Below, in pieces: positions 38,428 through 48,208 of a stretch of 48,437 bases of DNA. The first letter of the stretch is position 1, and the number at the start of each line of letters is the position of its first letter. The notes under the pieces were generated by a model. It was not told where the DNA came from. It saw only the letters and a list, made by a program, of their open reading frames with translations, and searched no databases. Both the position numbers and the translations under genes were made by a program. The DNA lies in contig CALDHM010000035.1 of the NCBI GenBank assembly GCA_937941455.1, positions 1-48,437 on the forward strand. Direction: 5' to 3'. Source of the stretch: an uncultured Pirellulaceae bacterium (GTDB lineage Bacteria > Planctomycetota > Planctomycetia > Pirellulales > Pirellulaceae).

Positions 38428-38460
38428 CGGAGTTTCGGAACGAAGCCGAGTTCGCCGAGG

Positions 38461-39174
38461 CTACTTCGTCGTCTCCCGTAAATCAAGGCCATTTAACATG
38501 TCCGCAGGTTGCTCGCCGCGCAACGCCTTGGGCACAAGTGCCGGGAAGGCTCGTCCGACAGGTGGCCCAAGTTTCAGCGGGTCGATACCGAGTCCCCACC
38601 AAATCACCAATTGGGCGACGGGAATCGCGAGCAAAGCACCGAAGACGATCTTGGCGATCTCCAGGGCATTGTTCGACTTGACAAAGGTACGACTGCTGCG
38701 GCTCGACCGCGAATAGCGACGGTACGACGAACCGCTCGACCGCGGCGATGAGATTTTGGGGTCGGCATTTTCCTGAATCGTCGGCATCGCATCTTCCGCC
38801 GCGACCGTGCCATTCTCGGCGTGTGCCGCTCGCTCAGAGTGGCTGCCGCGATGCGAACGCCGCTTGGCTCCCTGTTTGAGGATCGCGGGAACTTCGAACT
38901 TTGTTAGTGGTACCTCGGTGGCCTCCCCACGCGTTGCCTGGTCGGCTGAATGGGCGGGCACACGGTCCGGTCCACCGCCGTAGGCACCATCGTCGGGCAA
39001 GCCCACGATCTCCAGTTCTTGAACATCGTTTGGCAAAACACTTTCGAGCGAGTACTCACTTTTGCATTTTGGGCAGCGGACGATCGTCATGACGGAGATT
39101 CCAGAGGGTACGTAGAACAAGTTCGTACATTTCGGGCAAGTCGTCACGATTTGCGATGGGCGTGAGGGCTTCAT
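38461..39174 (-). CDS. zinc-ribbon membrane protein of unknown function
   Basis: 237 residues. Residues 13-40 hold a zinc ribbon: CPKC near the start and CPKC again about 20 residues later, ending in the common KSEYSLESV motif. A long Ser/Arg/Glu-rich linker follows (about 55-165: RRSHRGSHSERAAHAENG, SSYRRYSRSSRSSR), then one membrane helix (about 172-192: KIVFGALLAIPVAQLVIWWG). The tail is short. This layout, a cytoplasmic zinc ribbon on a flexible arm tethered to the membrane, is often seen in planctomycete hypothetical proteins. No partner is suggested by the neighbours. It lies between the two copies of the dispersed repeat. Confidence 0.8.
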   Translation of the reverse strand: MKPSRPSQIVTTCPKCTNLFYVPSGISVMTIVRCPKCKSEYSLESVLPNDVQELEIVGLPDDGAYGGGPDRVPAHSADQATRGEATEVPLTKFEVPAILKQGAKRRSHRGSHSERAAHAENGTVAAEDAMPTIQENADPKISSPRSSGSSYRRYSRSSRSSRTFVKSNNALEIAKIVFGALLAIPVAQLVIWWGLGIDPLKLGPPVGRAFPALVPKALRGEQPADMLNGLDLRETTK

Positions 39175-39493
39175 GATGATCGACTACTAACGTGGTTGGC
39201 CCAAAGAGCGAGAGGGAGGGTTGCGGGACAGCGTCACGCCGCAAACGGCGTCGAAGCAGCGATCCTGCGATTTGTCAGGCTGAAATCGGAATAACCCCCA
39301 CCCGATGCACCCTATTGTATCTTGGTTTCGTACTTTGAGCACAAAGGCATAGGACAATTTTGCAAAGATTCTGCCGATCGGCCGCCGAAATTGATGGTCC
39401 GTTAAACTGAGGAGGCTAGCGGAACTTGGCGTTGTCCCGCAACGCATAGCCGGACCGCCCGAGCCTTCGGATTTCGAAACACTTAGCCGAAAC

Positions 39494-39544
39494 GCACTAG
39501 CGTCCGGTTTTCGTGAAAACTGCGGGCAAGCGCCCTGCGGCTGC
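39494..39544. repeat. dispersed palindromic repeat, copy 2
   Basis: 23 bp identical to copy 1 (39494-39516), then TGCGGGCAAGCGCCCTGCGG, a hairpin related to that of copy 1. It is in the gap 39175-39671, which otherwise holds nothing I can identify beyond the acs upstream region. Confidence 0.8.
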
Positions 39545-39671
39545 TAGGGTTTGCCGCAAAGCCTGCCCAGCGCTATAGCCGACCCCTCGTAACTGTTACG
39601 TCAATCCGTCTCCGATTAAAATTGGACCCTACGGCTGGACAACGGTTTCAATTCAACGATCGGCTTCTCAC

Positions 39672-41645
39672 ATGTCAACACCCTCTGGCAACCCGTCTGC
39701 ATCGAAAATCGCCAATGTCATGCAAGAAACCCGGGTCTTTCCGCCACCGTCACAGTTCACCCGGCAGGCCCTAATTTCGTCCGAGGCCCAATACCGAGAG
39801 CTTTACGAGCGGGCGAAACACGATCGCGATGGATTTTGGGGAGACTTGGCCCGCCAGCAATTGCATTGGTTTCGGCCATTTGAAGAGGTTTTCGTGGGTG
39901 AGGGCCATCAAGTTGCTTGGTTCGTCGGTGGTCAAACGAATCTGTCCTACAATTGCCTCGACGTGCACCTCGACCGTGCACTGGGGGATCGCACCGCAAT
40001 CGTTTGGGAAGGTGAGCCAGGCGAGCAACGGCGGCTGACTTACACCGAGTTGCATCGCGAAGTTTGCAAATTCGCGAATGTGCTCAAACGCCTCGGCGTC
40101 CAAACCGGTGATGTGGTTTCGATCTACATGCCGATGACGCCGGAATTGGCCATCGCGATGCTGGCCTGCGCCCGCATCGGGGCGATCCACAGCGTAATCT
40201 TCGCAGGATTCAGCGCCGAAGCGGTCGCCGATCGCAACCAAGATGCACGGGCCAAAGTGCAACTGACGGCCGACGGTTTGTATCGCCGCGGCAAAGTCTT
40301 GCCGCTCAAGGACACCATCGACGAAGCGTTGACGAAATCGCCGACCGTCCAGCATTGCGTCGTGCTGCAGCGGGTCGGTAACGACGTGTCGATGCAAGTC
40401 GGCCGCGACCATTGGTGGCATGACTTGATGGCTGCGACGTCGGCCGATTGCCCCGCCACGCCGCTGGACAGCGAAACGACCAGTTTCATCCTTTACACGA
40501 GCGGATCGACGGGCAAACCGAAGGGAATTCGGCACACAACGGCCGGCTATAACCTGTGGGTCAAGCAGACCTTTGCCTGGGTCTTCGATTACAAGCCGAC
40601 CGACTTATTTTGGTGTACGGCGGACTGTGGTTGGATCACCGGGCACAGCTACATTGTCTACGGGCCGCTCTCCAACGCGGCGACGATCCTGATGTATGAG
40701 GGCGCGCCGAATTTTCCGGCCGAGGATCGATTTTGGGACATTATCGAGCGGCATCGGGTGACGATTTTATACACCGCGCCGACGGCGATTCGCGCCTTTA
40801 TCAAGTGGGGAGATCACCACGTCGACAAACACGATTTGTCCAGCCTAAGACTCTTAGGAACCGTGGGGGAAGGCATTAATCCCGAGGCTTGGATGTGGTA
40901 CCACCGCAAGATCGGGGGCGAGCGATGCCCGATCGTCGACACTTGGTGGCAAACGGAAACCGGCGGCATCATGATGAGCCCGTTGCCCGGAATCACGCCG
41001 ACCAAGCCCGGGAGTTGCACTCGACCCCTGCCCGGCGTCGTTCCGCTGATCGTCGACGAAGACTTGCAACCCGTCGAAACGGACCACGGCGGAATGTTGT
41101 GCATCGCTCAGCCTTGGCCAGGTATGCTCCGCGGGATTTGGGGAGACGATGCCCGCTTCGTCCAGCAGTATTGGACCAGAGTCCCGGGGAACTATCTAAC
41201 CGGCGACAATGCGCGTTGCGACAGCGACGGCTACTACTGGATCATGGGGCGGATCGACGACGTGATCAATGTCTCGGGGCACCGGCTGAGTACGATCGAG
41301 ATCGAAAGCGCCTTGGTTTCGCATCCCGCCGTCGCCGAGGCGGCCGCAGTTGGACGGCCAGACGACCTAAAGGGGCAGGCGATCGCGGTGTTCGTCACCG
41401 TGAAAATCGCGAATCCGTCCGCAGAACTCAAGGATGAACTGAAGGCTCACGTGCGCAAGGAAATCGGGGCCTTGGCGGTCCCCGACGACATCCGCTTCAC
41501 GAGCGCCCTGCCCAAAACTCGCAGCGGAAAGATCATGCGGCGACTCCTCCGCGATATCGCGGCCGGCAAGGAAGACATCTCGCAGGACACGAGCACCCTC
41601 GAGGATTACAGTATCTTGGCAAAACTCCGCGGTGACGAAGAGTAG
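39672..41645 (+). CDS. acs: acetyl-CoA synthetase (acetate-CoA ligase)
   Basis: 657 residues, full length. It activates acetate to acetyl-CoA through acetyl-AMP. ANL-superfamily motifs in order: the P-loop-like [19 protein letters not shown] (about 275-293), [31 protein letters not shown] (about 424-441) and [21 protein letters not shown] (about 515-535). [13 protein letters not shown] (about residue 617-629) carries the catalytic lysine that is commonly acetylated to switch the enzyme off. The N-terminal Acs leader ([20 protein letters not shown]) is present. Cytoplasmic. It stands alone; the acs-acuA/deacetylase genes of other bacteria are not adjacent. Confidence 0.97.
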   Translation: MSTPSGNPSASKIANVMQETRVFPPPSQFTRQALISSEAQYRELYERAKHDRDGFWGDLARQQLHWFRPFEEVFVGEGHQVAWFVGGQTNLSYNCLDVHLDRALGDRTAIVWEGEPGEQRRLTYTELHREVCKFANVLKRLGVQTGDVVSIYMPMTPELAIAMLACARIGAIHSVIFAGFSAEAVADRNQDARAKVQLTADGLYRRGKVLPLKDTIDEALTKSPTVQHCVVLQRVGNDVSMQVGRDHWWHDLMAATSADCPATPLDSETTSFILYTSGSTGKPKGIRHTTAGYNLWVKQTFAWVFDYKPTDLFWCTADCGWITGHSYIVYGPLSNAATILMYEGAPNFPAEDRFWDIIERHRVTILYTAPTAIRAFIKWGDHHVDKHDLSSLRLLGTVGEGINPEAWMWYHRKIGGERCPIVDTWWQTETGGIMMSPLPGITPTKPGSCTRPLPGVVPLIVDEDLQPVETDHGGMLCIAQPWPGMLRGIWGDDARFVQQYWTRVPGNYLTGDNARCDSDGYYWIMGRIDDVINVSGHRLSTIEIESALVSHPAVAEAAAVGRPDDLKGQAIAVFVTVKIANPSAELKDELKAHVRKEIGALAVPDDIRFTSALPKTRSGKIMRRLLRDIAAGKEDISQDTSTLEDYSILAKLRGDEE

Positions 41646-41785
41646 GCCCAAGGCAATTCAATCCGGATCGGCAACGCGCCTCGGACCGACAAGGCAGAGG
41701 CGACCGCAAATCAATCCGGCCGCAGCGACGTATCACGCCGCTACTGCCAGTCCGAGTGGGATCGATGCTCGAATCCCCGGCTCGA

Positions 41786-43834
41786 TTATCGACCCAGTTC
41801 GTCGGCGATATGCTGCGCTCCGTAGACTTTGCGGAGAGCCTCGGCGATGGCGTCGCTCGTCACGGAGACCGCACGCATTTGACGGTCGTCGTACAGATAG
41901 TCGGCGGTAAGTGACTGGATGTTCCCGTCAAAAATCAAGCCGACGAGTTCGCCCCGGCGATTGACCACCGGACTCCCCGAGTTTCCACCGATAATGTCCG
42001 CCGTCGAAACGAAATTGAATTTCGTCTGCGGATTGAGCCGCTCGCGAGCTTTTTTCCAGCTGTCGGGTAGTACAAAATCTTTTTGCCCGGCCCGGGCAGC
42101 CTCGCGTTCGAAGGCCCCGCCGATGACGGTGAACGGAGGAATCGCTTCTCCTCCCTGTTCATAGCCGGTGATCGTGCCGAAGGAGAGCCGCAAGGTGAAT
42201 GTGGCATCGGGGTAGACCGATGTCCCTTGCGTCGCAAAGTTCGCTTCGGTGATCTTGGCATAGGCTTGCTTTTCGATCTCCGCCAATTCTTCCGTCAATT
42301 GGCGGATCCGACGGGATTCTTCGTCGATCAACTTCGCGAAAAGGATCATCGAGTCGTCGCTCGCGTCGATCGCCGCTTGTTTGCCGTCGGCGATTCGTTT
42401 CCGCTCGTTGACATCCGCCAACTTCGATCCGGCAACCAGTTCGGCCGCGCGTTCGGTTGGACTCTTGCCTGCCAGGATTTTGGCGATCCAGGGATCATCG
42501 CCACCGCGCAGTTCCACGATGTGCGATAGGGCGTCGGCCAGCAAAAATTGTTCAAGGTCCGCGTAAATCGGCGCTGTCGAGAACAATTGCTGCAACAGGG
42601 ATTCTCGGCCGGCATCGGCGTACTCTGCGAGACGTTCCTTCGATGGCTTCTGATCCTCGACCGCCATCTGCACCAGACGCTGCGCGATGCCCACCAGTTG
42701 CGAATTGAAGTTCAACGTCAGCGGAATCAGTTCGGCCCGTCGCTTCTGCGCGTCAGCGATTTTGGCGAACGCCTCGTCGAACGAGCCGAGTTTTGGATTC
42801 TGGGCGATCTGGTCGCGCAATCGTTGCTCCGCGGCGACCTTGGCAGCCATGACCGCCGGGTCTTGCAAGCCTCCCAGCATGCCCAGATACGCCTTTCGCG
42901 AGTTTTGGATTCCAAATAAATCGTCCTGAGCCCGCCGCGCCTGCTCGACGCCCCGCAGACCGAATTGCTGCAAAGCGATTTCGCGACGTCGCAGCAGATT
43001 CAACATGAAAGGCATCCGCACATCCCGCTGGTACTTGAGCGCTGCGACCGTGAAAATCCGGCTGGTTCGCCCTGGATTGCCTGATACGAAAATCAAATCG
43101 CCCTCTGCCGCTGATTCGCGTGACCACCGCAAAAAGTGCTCGATTTTGGCCGGCTGATCGTTTTCATAGACGCGGAAGATACAAGCGTCGAGACAATAAC
43201 GTGGATACTCGAAATTGTCCGCGTCGCCGCCGAAAAACGCGATCGACGACTCGGGAGCCCAAACCAATCGGACGTCAGTGTATTTTTTGTACTGGTACAG
43301 ATGGTAGCGAGCCCCGCCGTACAGGGTGACCACATCGCTTCGCAGCCCGCTAGCATCGAGGTGCTCCTTTTCGATTTCCGCGATCACTGCCCGCCGAGCG
43401 GCGACCGCCTGTTCGGTGGTCATCGCATCGGTCACGGCGGCCTTCACGCGTTCCGTGACGTCGACGATCGCCACAAGTTGATTCAACTCCAAGTCCGGTG
43501 CCTTCAGTTCGTCGGCACGAGTTTTCGCCAGAAAGCCGTCACGCAGATAATTATTCTTTTCGTCCGACAACTTTTGTAACGTGTCCGACGCGACGTGGTG
43601 ATTGGTCAGTACCAAGCCTGTGCTCGAAACGAACGATGCCGATCCACCGACGTTGAAACGGACGCTGGACTTCATGACATGATCGGCCCACTCGGCCGTC
43701 GGTTCGAATCCGTAGCGTTCCTTCAAGTGCCGGACAGGCAGATCGTTGAACAACCACATGCCTTCATCACCGCGCAGATCCAGCGCTACGGCACTGCAAA
43801 TCATGATCATCATTCCCAAAAAGTATTTTCTCAT
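41786..43834 (-). CDS. S46 family dipeptidyl peptidase (DPP7-like)
   Basis: 682 residues from ATG 43834, where a signal peptide begins (MRKYFLGMMIMICSAVALDL); the frame stays open to 44011 but that part is not protein-like. Catalytic triad: His in LTNHHVASD (79-80), Asp in the GGDADNFEYPRYCLD block (202-216) and Ser619 in IIGGNSGSPV. S46 peptidases cut dipeptides from the N-termini of peptides in the periplasm. Eighteen residues after the serine is Gly637 (IFDGN); this position is Gly in DPP7 and Arg in DPP11, so DPP7-like specificity (hydrophobic P1) is suggested. A helical domain lies at about 290-560. Single gene, divergent from purC. Confidence 0.92.
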   Translation of the reverse strand: MRKYFLGMMIMICSAVALDLRGDEGMWLFNDLPVRHLKERYGFEPTAEWADHVMKSSVRFNVGGSASFVSSTGLVLTNHHVASDTLQKLSDEKNNYLRDGFLAKTRADELKAPDLELNQLVAIVDVTERVKAAVTDAMTTEQAVAARRAVIAEIEKEHLDASGLRSDVVTLYGGARYHLYQYKKYTDVRLVWAPESSIAFFGGDADNFEYPRYCLDACIFRVYENDQPAKIEHFLRWSRESAAEGDLIFVSGNPGRTSRIFTVAALKYQRDVRMPFMLNLLRRREIALQQFGLRGVEQARRAQDDLFGIQNSRKAYLGMLGGLQDPAVMAAKVAAEQRLRDQIAQNPKLGSFDEAFAKIADAQKRRAELIPLTLNFNSQLVGIAQRLVQMAVEDQKPSKERLAEYADAGRESLLQQLFSTAPIYADLEQFLLADALSHIVELRGGDDPWIAKILAGKSPTERAAELVAGSKLADVNERKRIADGKQAAIDASDDSMILFAKLIDEESRRIRQLTEELAEIEKQAYAKITEANFATQGTSVYPDATFTLRLSFGTITGYEQGGEAIPPFTVIGGAFEREAARAGQKDFVLPDSWKKARERLNPQTKFNFVSTADIIGGNSGSPVVNRRGELVGLIFDGNIQSLTADYLYDDRQMRAVSVTSDAIAEALRKVYGAQHIADELGR

Positions 43835-44634
43835 CGTTCGCCTTCTTAACCTCGATCTCATAACATCCAAGCTGATCACAACCGCAAACCAGTTCCACAG
43901 CAAGGGCCAAATGGCAAACCTTTTGCAGAGGCGTCGCAGGGTTGTGTGCTTGAGGATTTCAAATCGAATATCGTAAGCCGAAGCCTCAGCGAGGGAACCA
44001 TCCGACAGCAAGATCTGCCGAAATGCCCGTTGCTCACGCGCCGGTTACCATCAATTGCAACTCTACGAATACACTTCGAGTCGCGTCGAATCGTTAGTTA
44101 CTCGATGATCACGATTTCCCTCGGCGTCTTCTGAATGCATATCGTTCACCCCCTCGGCATGCGGCTGACAAGCCGCAAAGCGGAAACGATCACCAAGATC
44201 CAACGAAGTCGCAGTCTAACGTTGGCCTAAATCAGATTCAATCAGGGGCCTGCACTCTCAGTTTTGGCCAGCGACAACACTTAGAGCCTGTCCTCGATCG
44301 TATCCTCGCTTACGCGTCGGGTTACGACGCCTGTCAGGGGCCAATCCGAGCGACGCGTCCGAGCGGAGGGCATCGAATAACGCCGACATGAAAAATCAAC
44401 TGGCTCCGTGCAACAAACTAGAAAGTCCCTTTCCCAACTGAACGTTATTACTGCAAGTTCTCAAAAATACCCTGACCGACGCACGAACTTGGAAACTGCA
44501 CGATATTTCTGCTTTCCAGCGGCGAATCCCGACGTCCGCGCCGCGGTGTAAACGTAGGCAAGTCCTTCCCAATTCGGCTGGATTTGGTACTCTGACGTCG
44601 ATGAGCGCCATTACGTGTTTATTGGGATACGAAG
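43835..44634. other. divergent intergenic region with a dispersed repeat
   Basis: 800 bp between the S46 peptidase and purC. At 44283-44340 AGAGCCTGTCC and CCTCGCTTACGCGTCGGGTT are an inverted, degenerate copy of the element at 8668-8738. Nothing else is recognised. Confidence 0.5.
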
Positions 44635-45507
44635 TTGAGCCACACCATCACGCATCCGACGCGGCAAGGTAAAGTTCGCGATATCTATGATCTCGGCGAC
44701 CAGTTGTTGCTCGTCGCCTCCGACCGCATCAGTGCCTTCGACTGGGTCCTGCCCACGCTAATCCCCGACAAGGGGCGCGTGTTGACGCAGATCAGTAAAT
44801 TTTGGTTCGATTTTTTGCAAGTTCCCAATCACGTGCTCACGACCGACCTGTCGACCTGCCAACTCCCTGCGGGTCTCGACCGCGATGAGCTCGAAGGCCG
44901 CGCGATGCTTGTGCGAAAATGCGAGGTGATCCCGGTCGAATGCGTCGTTCGCGGCTACCTAGTCGGCTCCGGCTGGCGCGACTACCAGCGAACCGGCAAG
45001 GTCTGCGGGATGGCATTGCCTACCGGGTTGCTCAATTGTGCACGGTTCGACGAACCCTTGTTCACGCCAGCCACCAAGGCCGAACGCGGTGCCCACGATG
45101 AGAATATCAGCTTCGAAGAAATGTCGGCGATCGTTTCCCCGACGGTCGCCGCGGAACTGAAGGCCCGGAGTTTGGCGATCTACCGCGCTGCGGCCGATCA
45201 CGCTCAGGCTCGCGGCATCATCTTGGCCGACACGAAATTCGAATTCGGCTGGCACGGTGGCCAGATCTTGCTGATCGACGAAGTCCTGACTCCCGATAGC
45301 TCGCGGTTTTGGCCCGCCGATAGTTACTCGCCCGGCCGCAACCAGCCCTCGTTTGACAAACAATTCGTGCGTGAATACCTGGAATCGACAACTTGGGACA
45401 AGAACTCGCCCCCCCCTGAGTTACCGCCCGAGATCGTCGACAAGACGCGGACGAAATACATCGAAGCATTCGAACGGCTCACGGGACAGGCCTTTCGGTG
45501 GAAGTAG
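44635..45507 (+). CDS. purC: phosphoribosylaminoimidazole-succinocarboxamide (SAICAR) synthase
   Basis: 290 residues. It joins aspartate to CAIR in purine synthesis, using ATP. The start is TTG 44635: an in-frame TGA lies 30 bp upstream and no ATG or GTG is available in between. The nucleotide loop [12 protein letters not shown] (about 11-22) and [16 protein letters not shown] (about 25-40) open the chain. [22 protein letters not shown] (about 96-117) and TKFEFGW (about 200) followed by [14 protein letters not shown] are the substrate-binding blocks. This is the long, eukaryote/Bacteroides-like PurC type. It acts just before PurB, encoded 9 kb away. 67-80 bp separate it from mogA/moaB. Confidence 0.96.
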   Translation: MSHTITHPTRQGKVRDIYDLGDQLLLVASDRISAFDWVLPTLIPDKGRVLTQISKFWFDFLQVPNHVLTTDLSTCQLPAGLDRDELEGRAMLVRKCEVIPVECVVRGYLVGSGWRDYQRTGKVCGMALPTGLLNCARFDEPLFTPATKAERGAHDENISFEEMSAIVSPTVAAELKARSLAIYRAAADHAQARGIILADTKFEFGWHGGQILLIDEVLTPDSSRFWPADSYSPGRNQPSFDKQFVREYLESTTWDKNSPPPELPPEIVDKTRTKYIEAFERLTGQAFRWK

Positions 45508-45586
45508 ATCGCCGCGGAGGTTTGGCACGATTTGACACTGCTGCTCCGCCCCTCCTGGGGCTGCAACGACTGCGATGGTTTTTCCT

Positions 45587-46132
45587 ATGAATGATTCGAG
45601 CTGTATCAAGGTCGGCATTGTCACCGTCTCCGATCGCGCGAGTCGCGGTGAATACGAAGATCGCGGTGGACCGGCCGTCGTACAGTACCTGAGCGAGGTT
45701 CTGGCCAGTCCCTGGGAACCTGTTCTGCGGCTGATCAGTGACGATCGCCAACTTATCGAAGATTGCTTGATCGAACTCGTCGATCGCGAGCGGTGTTCGC
45801 TGGTCGTCACCACCGGTGGCACCGGTCCCGCCGAGCGCGACGTTACGCCTGAGGCGACGGCGGCGGTTTGCGAACGCTTGTTACCCGGGTTCGGCGAAGA
45901 AATGCGGCGCGTTTCGTTGCAATATGTCCCTACGGCGATCCTTTCCCGTCAACTTGCTGGCACTCGTGGCCAATCGTTGATCATCAATTTGCCGGGTAGT
46001 CCGAAGTCCATCTCGCAATGTCTTGACGGGATTTTCGCCGCGATCCCCTATTGCCTCGATTTGTTGGGTGCGCCGCGCATCGAAACTAACTCCGATCGCA
46101 TAGTCGCCTTTCGCCCCAAATCTTCCTCGTAA
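45587..46132 (+). CDS. MogA/MoaB family molybdopterin adenylyltransferase
   Basis: 181 residues from ATG 45587 (ATG 45575 adds four). The fold binds molybdopterin and ATP. Motifs: VGIVTVSDRASRGEYEDRGG (about 9-28) and VVTTGGTGPAERDVTPEAT (about 75-93), then NLPGSPKSISQCLDGI (about 138-153), where the substrate-binding loops sit. It adenylylates molybdopterin before molybdenum is inserted. MogA and MoaB cannot be separated on sequence alone. It follows purC by 79 bp. A molybdenum-carrier homologue is encoded at 14.9 kb. Confidence 0.93.
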   Translation: MNDSSCIKVGIVTVSDRASRGEYEDRGGPAVVQYLSEVLASPWEPVLRLISDDRQLIEDCLIELVDRERCSLVVTTGGTGPAERDVTPEATAAVCERLLPGFGEEMRRVSLQYVPTAILSRQLAGTRGQSLIINLPGSPKSISQCLDGIFAAIPYCLDLLGAPRIETNSDRIVAFRPKSSS

Positions 46133-46336
46133 ATCCGAACCGCATGGCCCCGTCCAACGTCAAATACGATTGCGAGAATCGACCTCTGCCGACTGAATTG
46201 GGGAAAGAAAATAGCCGATAAGTCCCGGAGGCAATCTGAGCCAATCATATCCGTGTGACAACGCGAGCGGATTGGCACGACAACAGGCCCCCTTGCCACG
46301 AACCCGCGTTTTGTCTAGATTTTTGTTAGCATCCAT

Positions 46337-46410
<74 letters not shown>

Positions 46411-46680
46411 CTGAACTTTCGCTTCCAGGAACAGTTCGACCCAGCGGTTCACGCTGGGTGTGAGCCTTTCGTGGGCTTCCGTTCGCGTTCTACGCCAATT
46501 CCCACAAGGGTTTACGACACCTGAGGCTCTGCCGTTGTCTCTCCCCATGCTGGGGTAGAGACATGACGACTACCACCGCCCCGGATGGGTCTGGAGAACT
46601 CTCGGTGTCTCTCCCATGTTCCCGCGTTCGGGTTATAGTCTTGTCGGCATCTCTCGAAAGCGGCCAACCGTCCCGGTTCG
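46411..46680. other. tRNA-flanking region, no gene
   Basis: Contains a perfect hairpin, ACCCAGCG (46439-46446) with CGCTGGGT (46452-46459). Its right arm plus the next bases repeat the nine-base tRNA end GCTGGGTGT. Also TGTCTCTCCCCATG and TGTCTCTCCCATG, a near-duplicate 70 bp apart. No integrase remnant was found. Confidence 0.5.
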
Positions 46681-47403
46681 TCACGGGCGAACAACACCGT
46701 CTTCGGAATGACGACGGGTCCGTTCCAGTTGTTCGAGCAGGCCGTTGACGATCGGCACCGGGTGAAAGGCCGCAATGGCCTACTCTCGGACCTCTTGGCG
46801 TTCGCGGTTCTGAAGAGATTGCAGCGCATCAAGGAACGTCGCCAGTGCCACCTCGTCCGCGTCGTTCTTGACGCACTTCGCGCCGGGCGGTAGGCGGTCG
46901 ACGAAGACTCCCGTGACGCCGTCCTGGATGAACGGTGTCCCGGTGCGGACGCCGACGGTCGGGCACCCCACCAGTGCGATCTCCTGCAGGGCGAGCGGGC
47001 CGTGGTCGTCGTCGGCCAGGTAGGCGCAGGCCCGCGACCGGCGGGCCGCCTCGTCGAACCCGTCGGGGACTTCGAGGTACGCCCACAGGGCCTTGTCGTG
47101 AAGGCACTTCCAGCCGGCGAAGGCTTCCCGCTTGTCGGGACACCGCCAGTCGAGGTCCTCGACCAGCACCTTCTGGCTCCGCTCGTCGGACGGTTTGTTG
47201 ACGTCCTGCAGGACCACCTCCAGTTCCTGCCGCGTGTGTTCGGAGATCCCCGGCCACCCCTCGATGATCGGGTCGACCTCGTGCGGGCGGAGGCCGTCCC
47301 ACGGGACGTCGGCGAGCACCTGGAACCTGTCGACGAACAACCGCCGCAGCAGACCCTTGTCGTGCAGCTTCAGCTGCTTCTTCAGATCGAACGGTTTGGC
47401 CAT
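46681..47403 (-). pseudogene. GT-B-like protein cut by an in-frame amber codon
   Basis: The reading frame runs 207 residues from ATG 47403 (strong GAGGAGG seven bases ahead, 47411-47417) to TAG at 46780-46782, then goes on in the same frame for 32 more codons to TGA at 46681. The added residues (AIAAFHPVPIVNGLLEQLER...) look like the last helix of GT-B glycosyltransferases, and the part before resembles the donor-site end: LALQEIALVGCPTVGVRTGT, then FIQDGVTGVFVD (about 150-175). So one base change may have ended the protein early; readthrough is not excluded. Residues 1-85 are not recognisable as a GT domain. GC content is much higher than in the rest of the window. It lies 67 bp downstream of the ImmA-like gene. 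Confidence 0.6.
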
Positions 47404-47470
47404 GTGCGGCCCTCCTCGGACAGTGCTCAATTCAGTAAACGGTAAACAGCCGGACCGAAAGAAACCCGGC

Positions 47471-48208
47471 TCAGTCGAATAAGGACGCCTCCTTCTTGCG
47501 GGCGACCAGCCCGAACCGCTCGAGGCGGATCCGCATCGCCTCGACCGACACCTGGAACAGGTCCGCGAACGGGCGGATGGCGTTTTCGAGGATCATGTCC
47601 CCCTCCCCGTCCGGGCCGGACTTGCCTGCCCCACGACGACTCAGTTCGGCCTGCAGCCGCTGCCGCCGGTCGGGCATCTCGGTCAGGATGATCGGCTCCT
47701 GGCCGCCGCGCCACTCCTCCCACGCCGACCGCACCAGCTTGTACGGCATCAGCAGGCACGCCGCGAAGGTGTCGGCCTGCCATTCCACGGGCACCTTCTT
47801 CTCCGTGGTCCGGCAGATGTAGCTGGGCTCCGGCTCGCCGTCGAACAAGTCCTTCTGGCCCGCGGGCACGGCGAAGTGCTTGCGGTGCAGCCGCCAGTGG
47901 CCCGTTTCGTGGGCGAGCGTGAAGTGGTAGCGGCCTCGCTTGCCCGGGTGGCGGGCGGGGTCGAGTTGCTCGTCCACGGCGATCCGACGCTCGCGGAACC
48001 AGATCGCCCCGTGGACGTCGCCGAGGCCGAACAGCGTCCGCAGGTCGCGGATCTCGAACTCCAGCTTCAGGTGCAGTTCGATGATCTCGTCGATCGGCAC
48101 CGGCGGGCAGACGATCGGCCCGTGCTCCCGGCCGTATTCCGCCAGCAGCAACTCGGCCTCACTCTCGATCACCTCTTCCCGCAAAAACGGCACGGTGCGT
48201 TTTATCAC
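47471..48208 (-). CDS. ImmA/IrrE family metallopeptidase
   Basis: 245 residues from GTG 48208, whose first bases overlap the stop of the small upstream gene (GTGA). The zinc site is HETGH (about 100-104, in FTLAHETGHWRLHRKHF). E(W)QADTFAACLLMPYKLV (about 142-159) supplies the third ligand, as in IrrE and ImmA. A C-terminal part (about 200-240) contains a predicted helix-turn-helix-like AIRPFADLFQVSVEAMRIRL. Such enzymes cut a partner repressor, as in ICE excision (ImmA-ImmR), phage lysis-lysogeny switches and toxin-antitoxin systems. The 46-residue upstream product is a candidate partner. GC-rich, unlike the rest of the window. Confidence 0.88.
   Translation of the reverse strand: MIKRTVPFLREEVIESEAELLLAEYGREHGPIVCPPVPIDEIIELHLKLEFEIRDLRTLFGLGDVHGAIWFRERRIAVDEQLDPARHPGKRGRYHFTLAHETGHWRLHRKHFAVPAGQKDLFDGEPEPSYICRTTEKKVPVEWQADTFAACLLMPYKLVRSAWEEWRGGQEPIILTEMPDRRQRLQAELSRRGAGKSGPDGEGDMILENAIRPFADLFQVSVEAMRIRLERFGLVARKKEASLFD

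Noticed and set aside
43835-44011. N-terminal extension of the S46 peptidase
   Set aside because: The signal peptide begins at 43834; upstream residues have no role in the family.
46935-47302. Arg/Gly-rich frames opposite the GT-like gene
   Set aside because: Typical of alternative frames in very GC-rich DNA.
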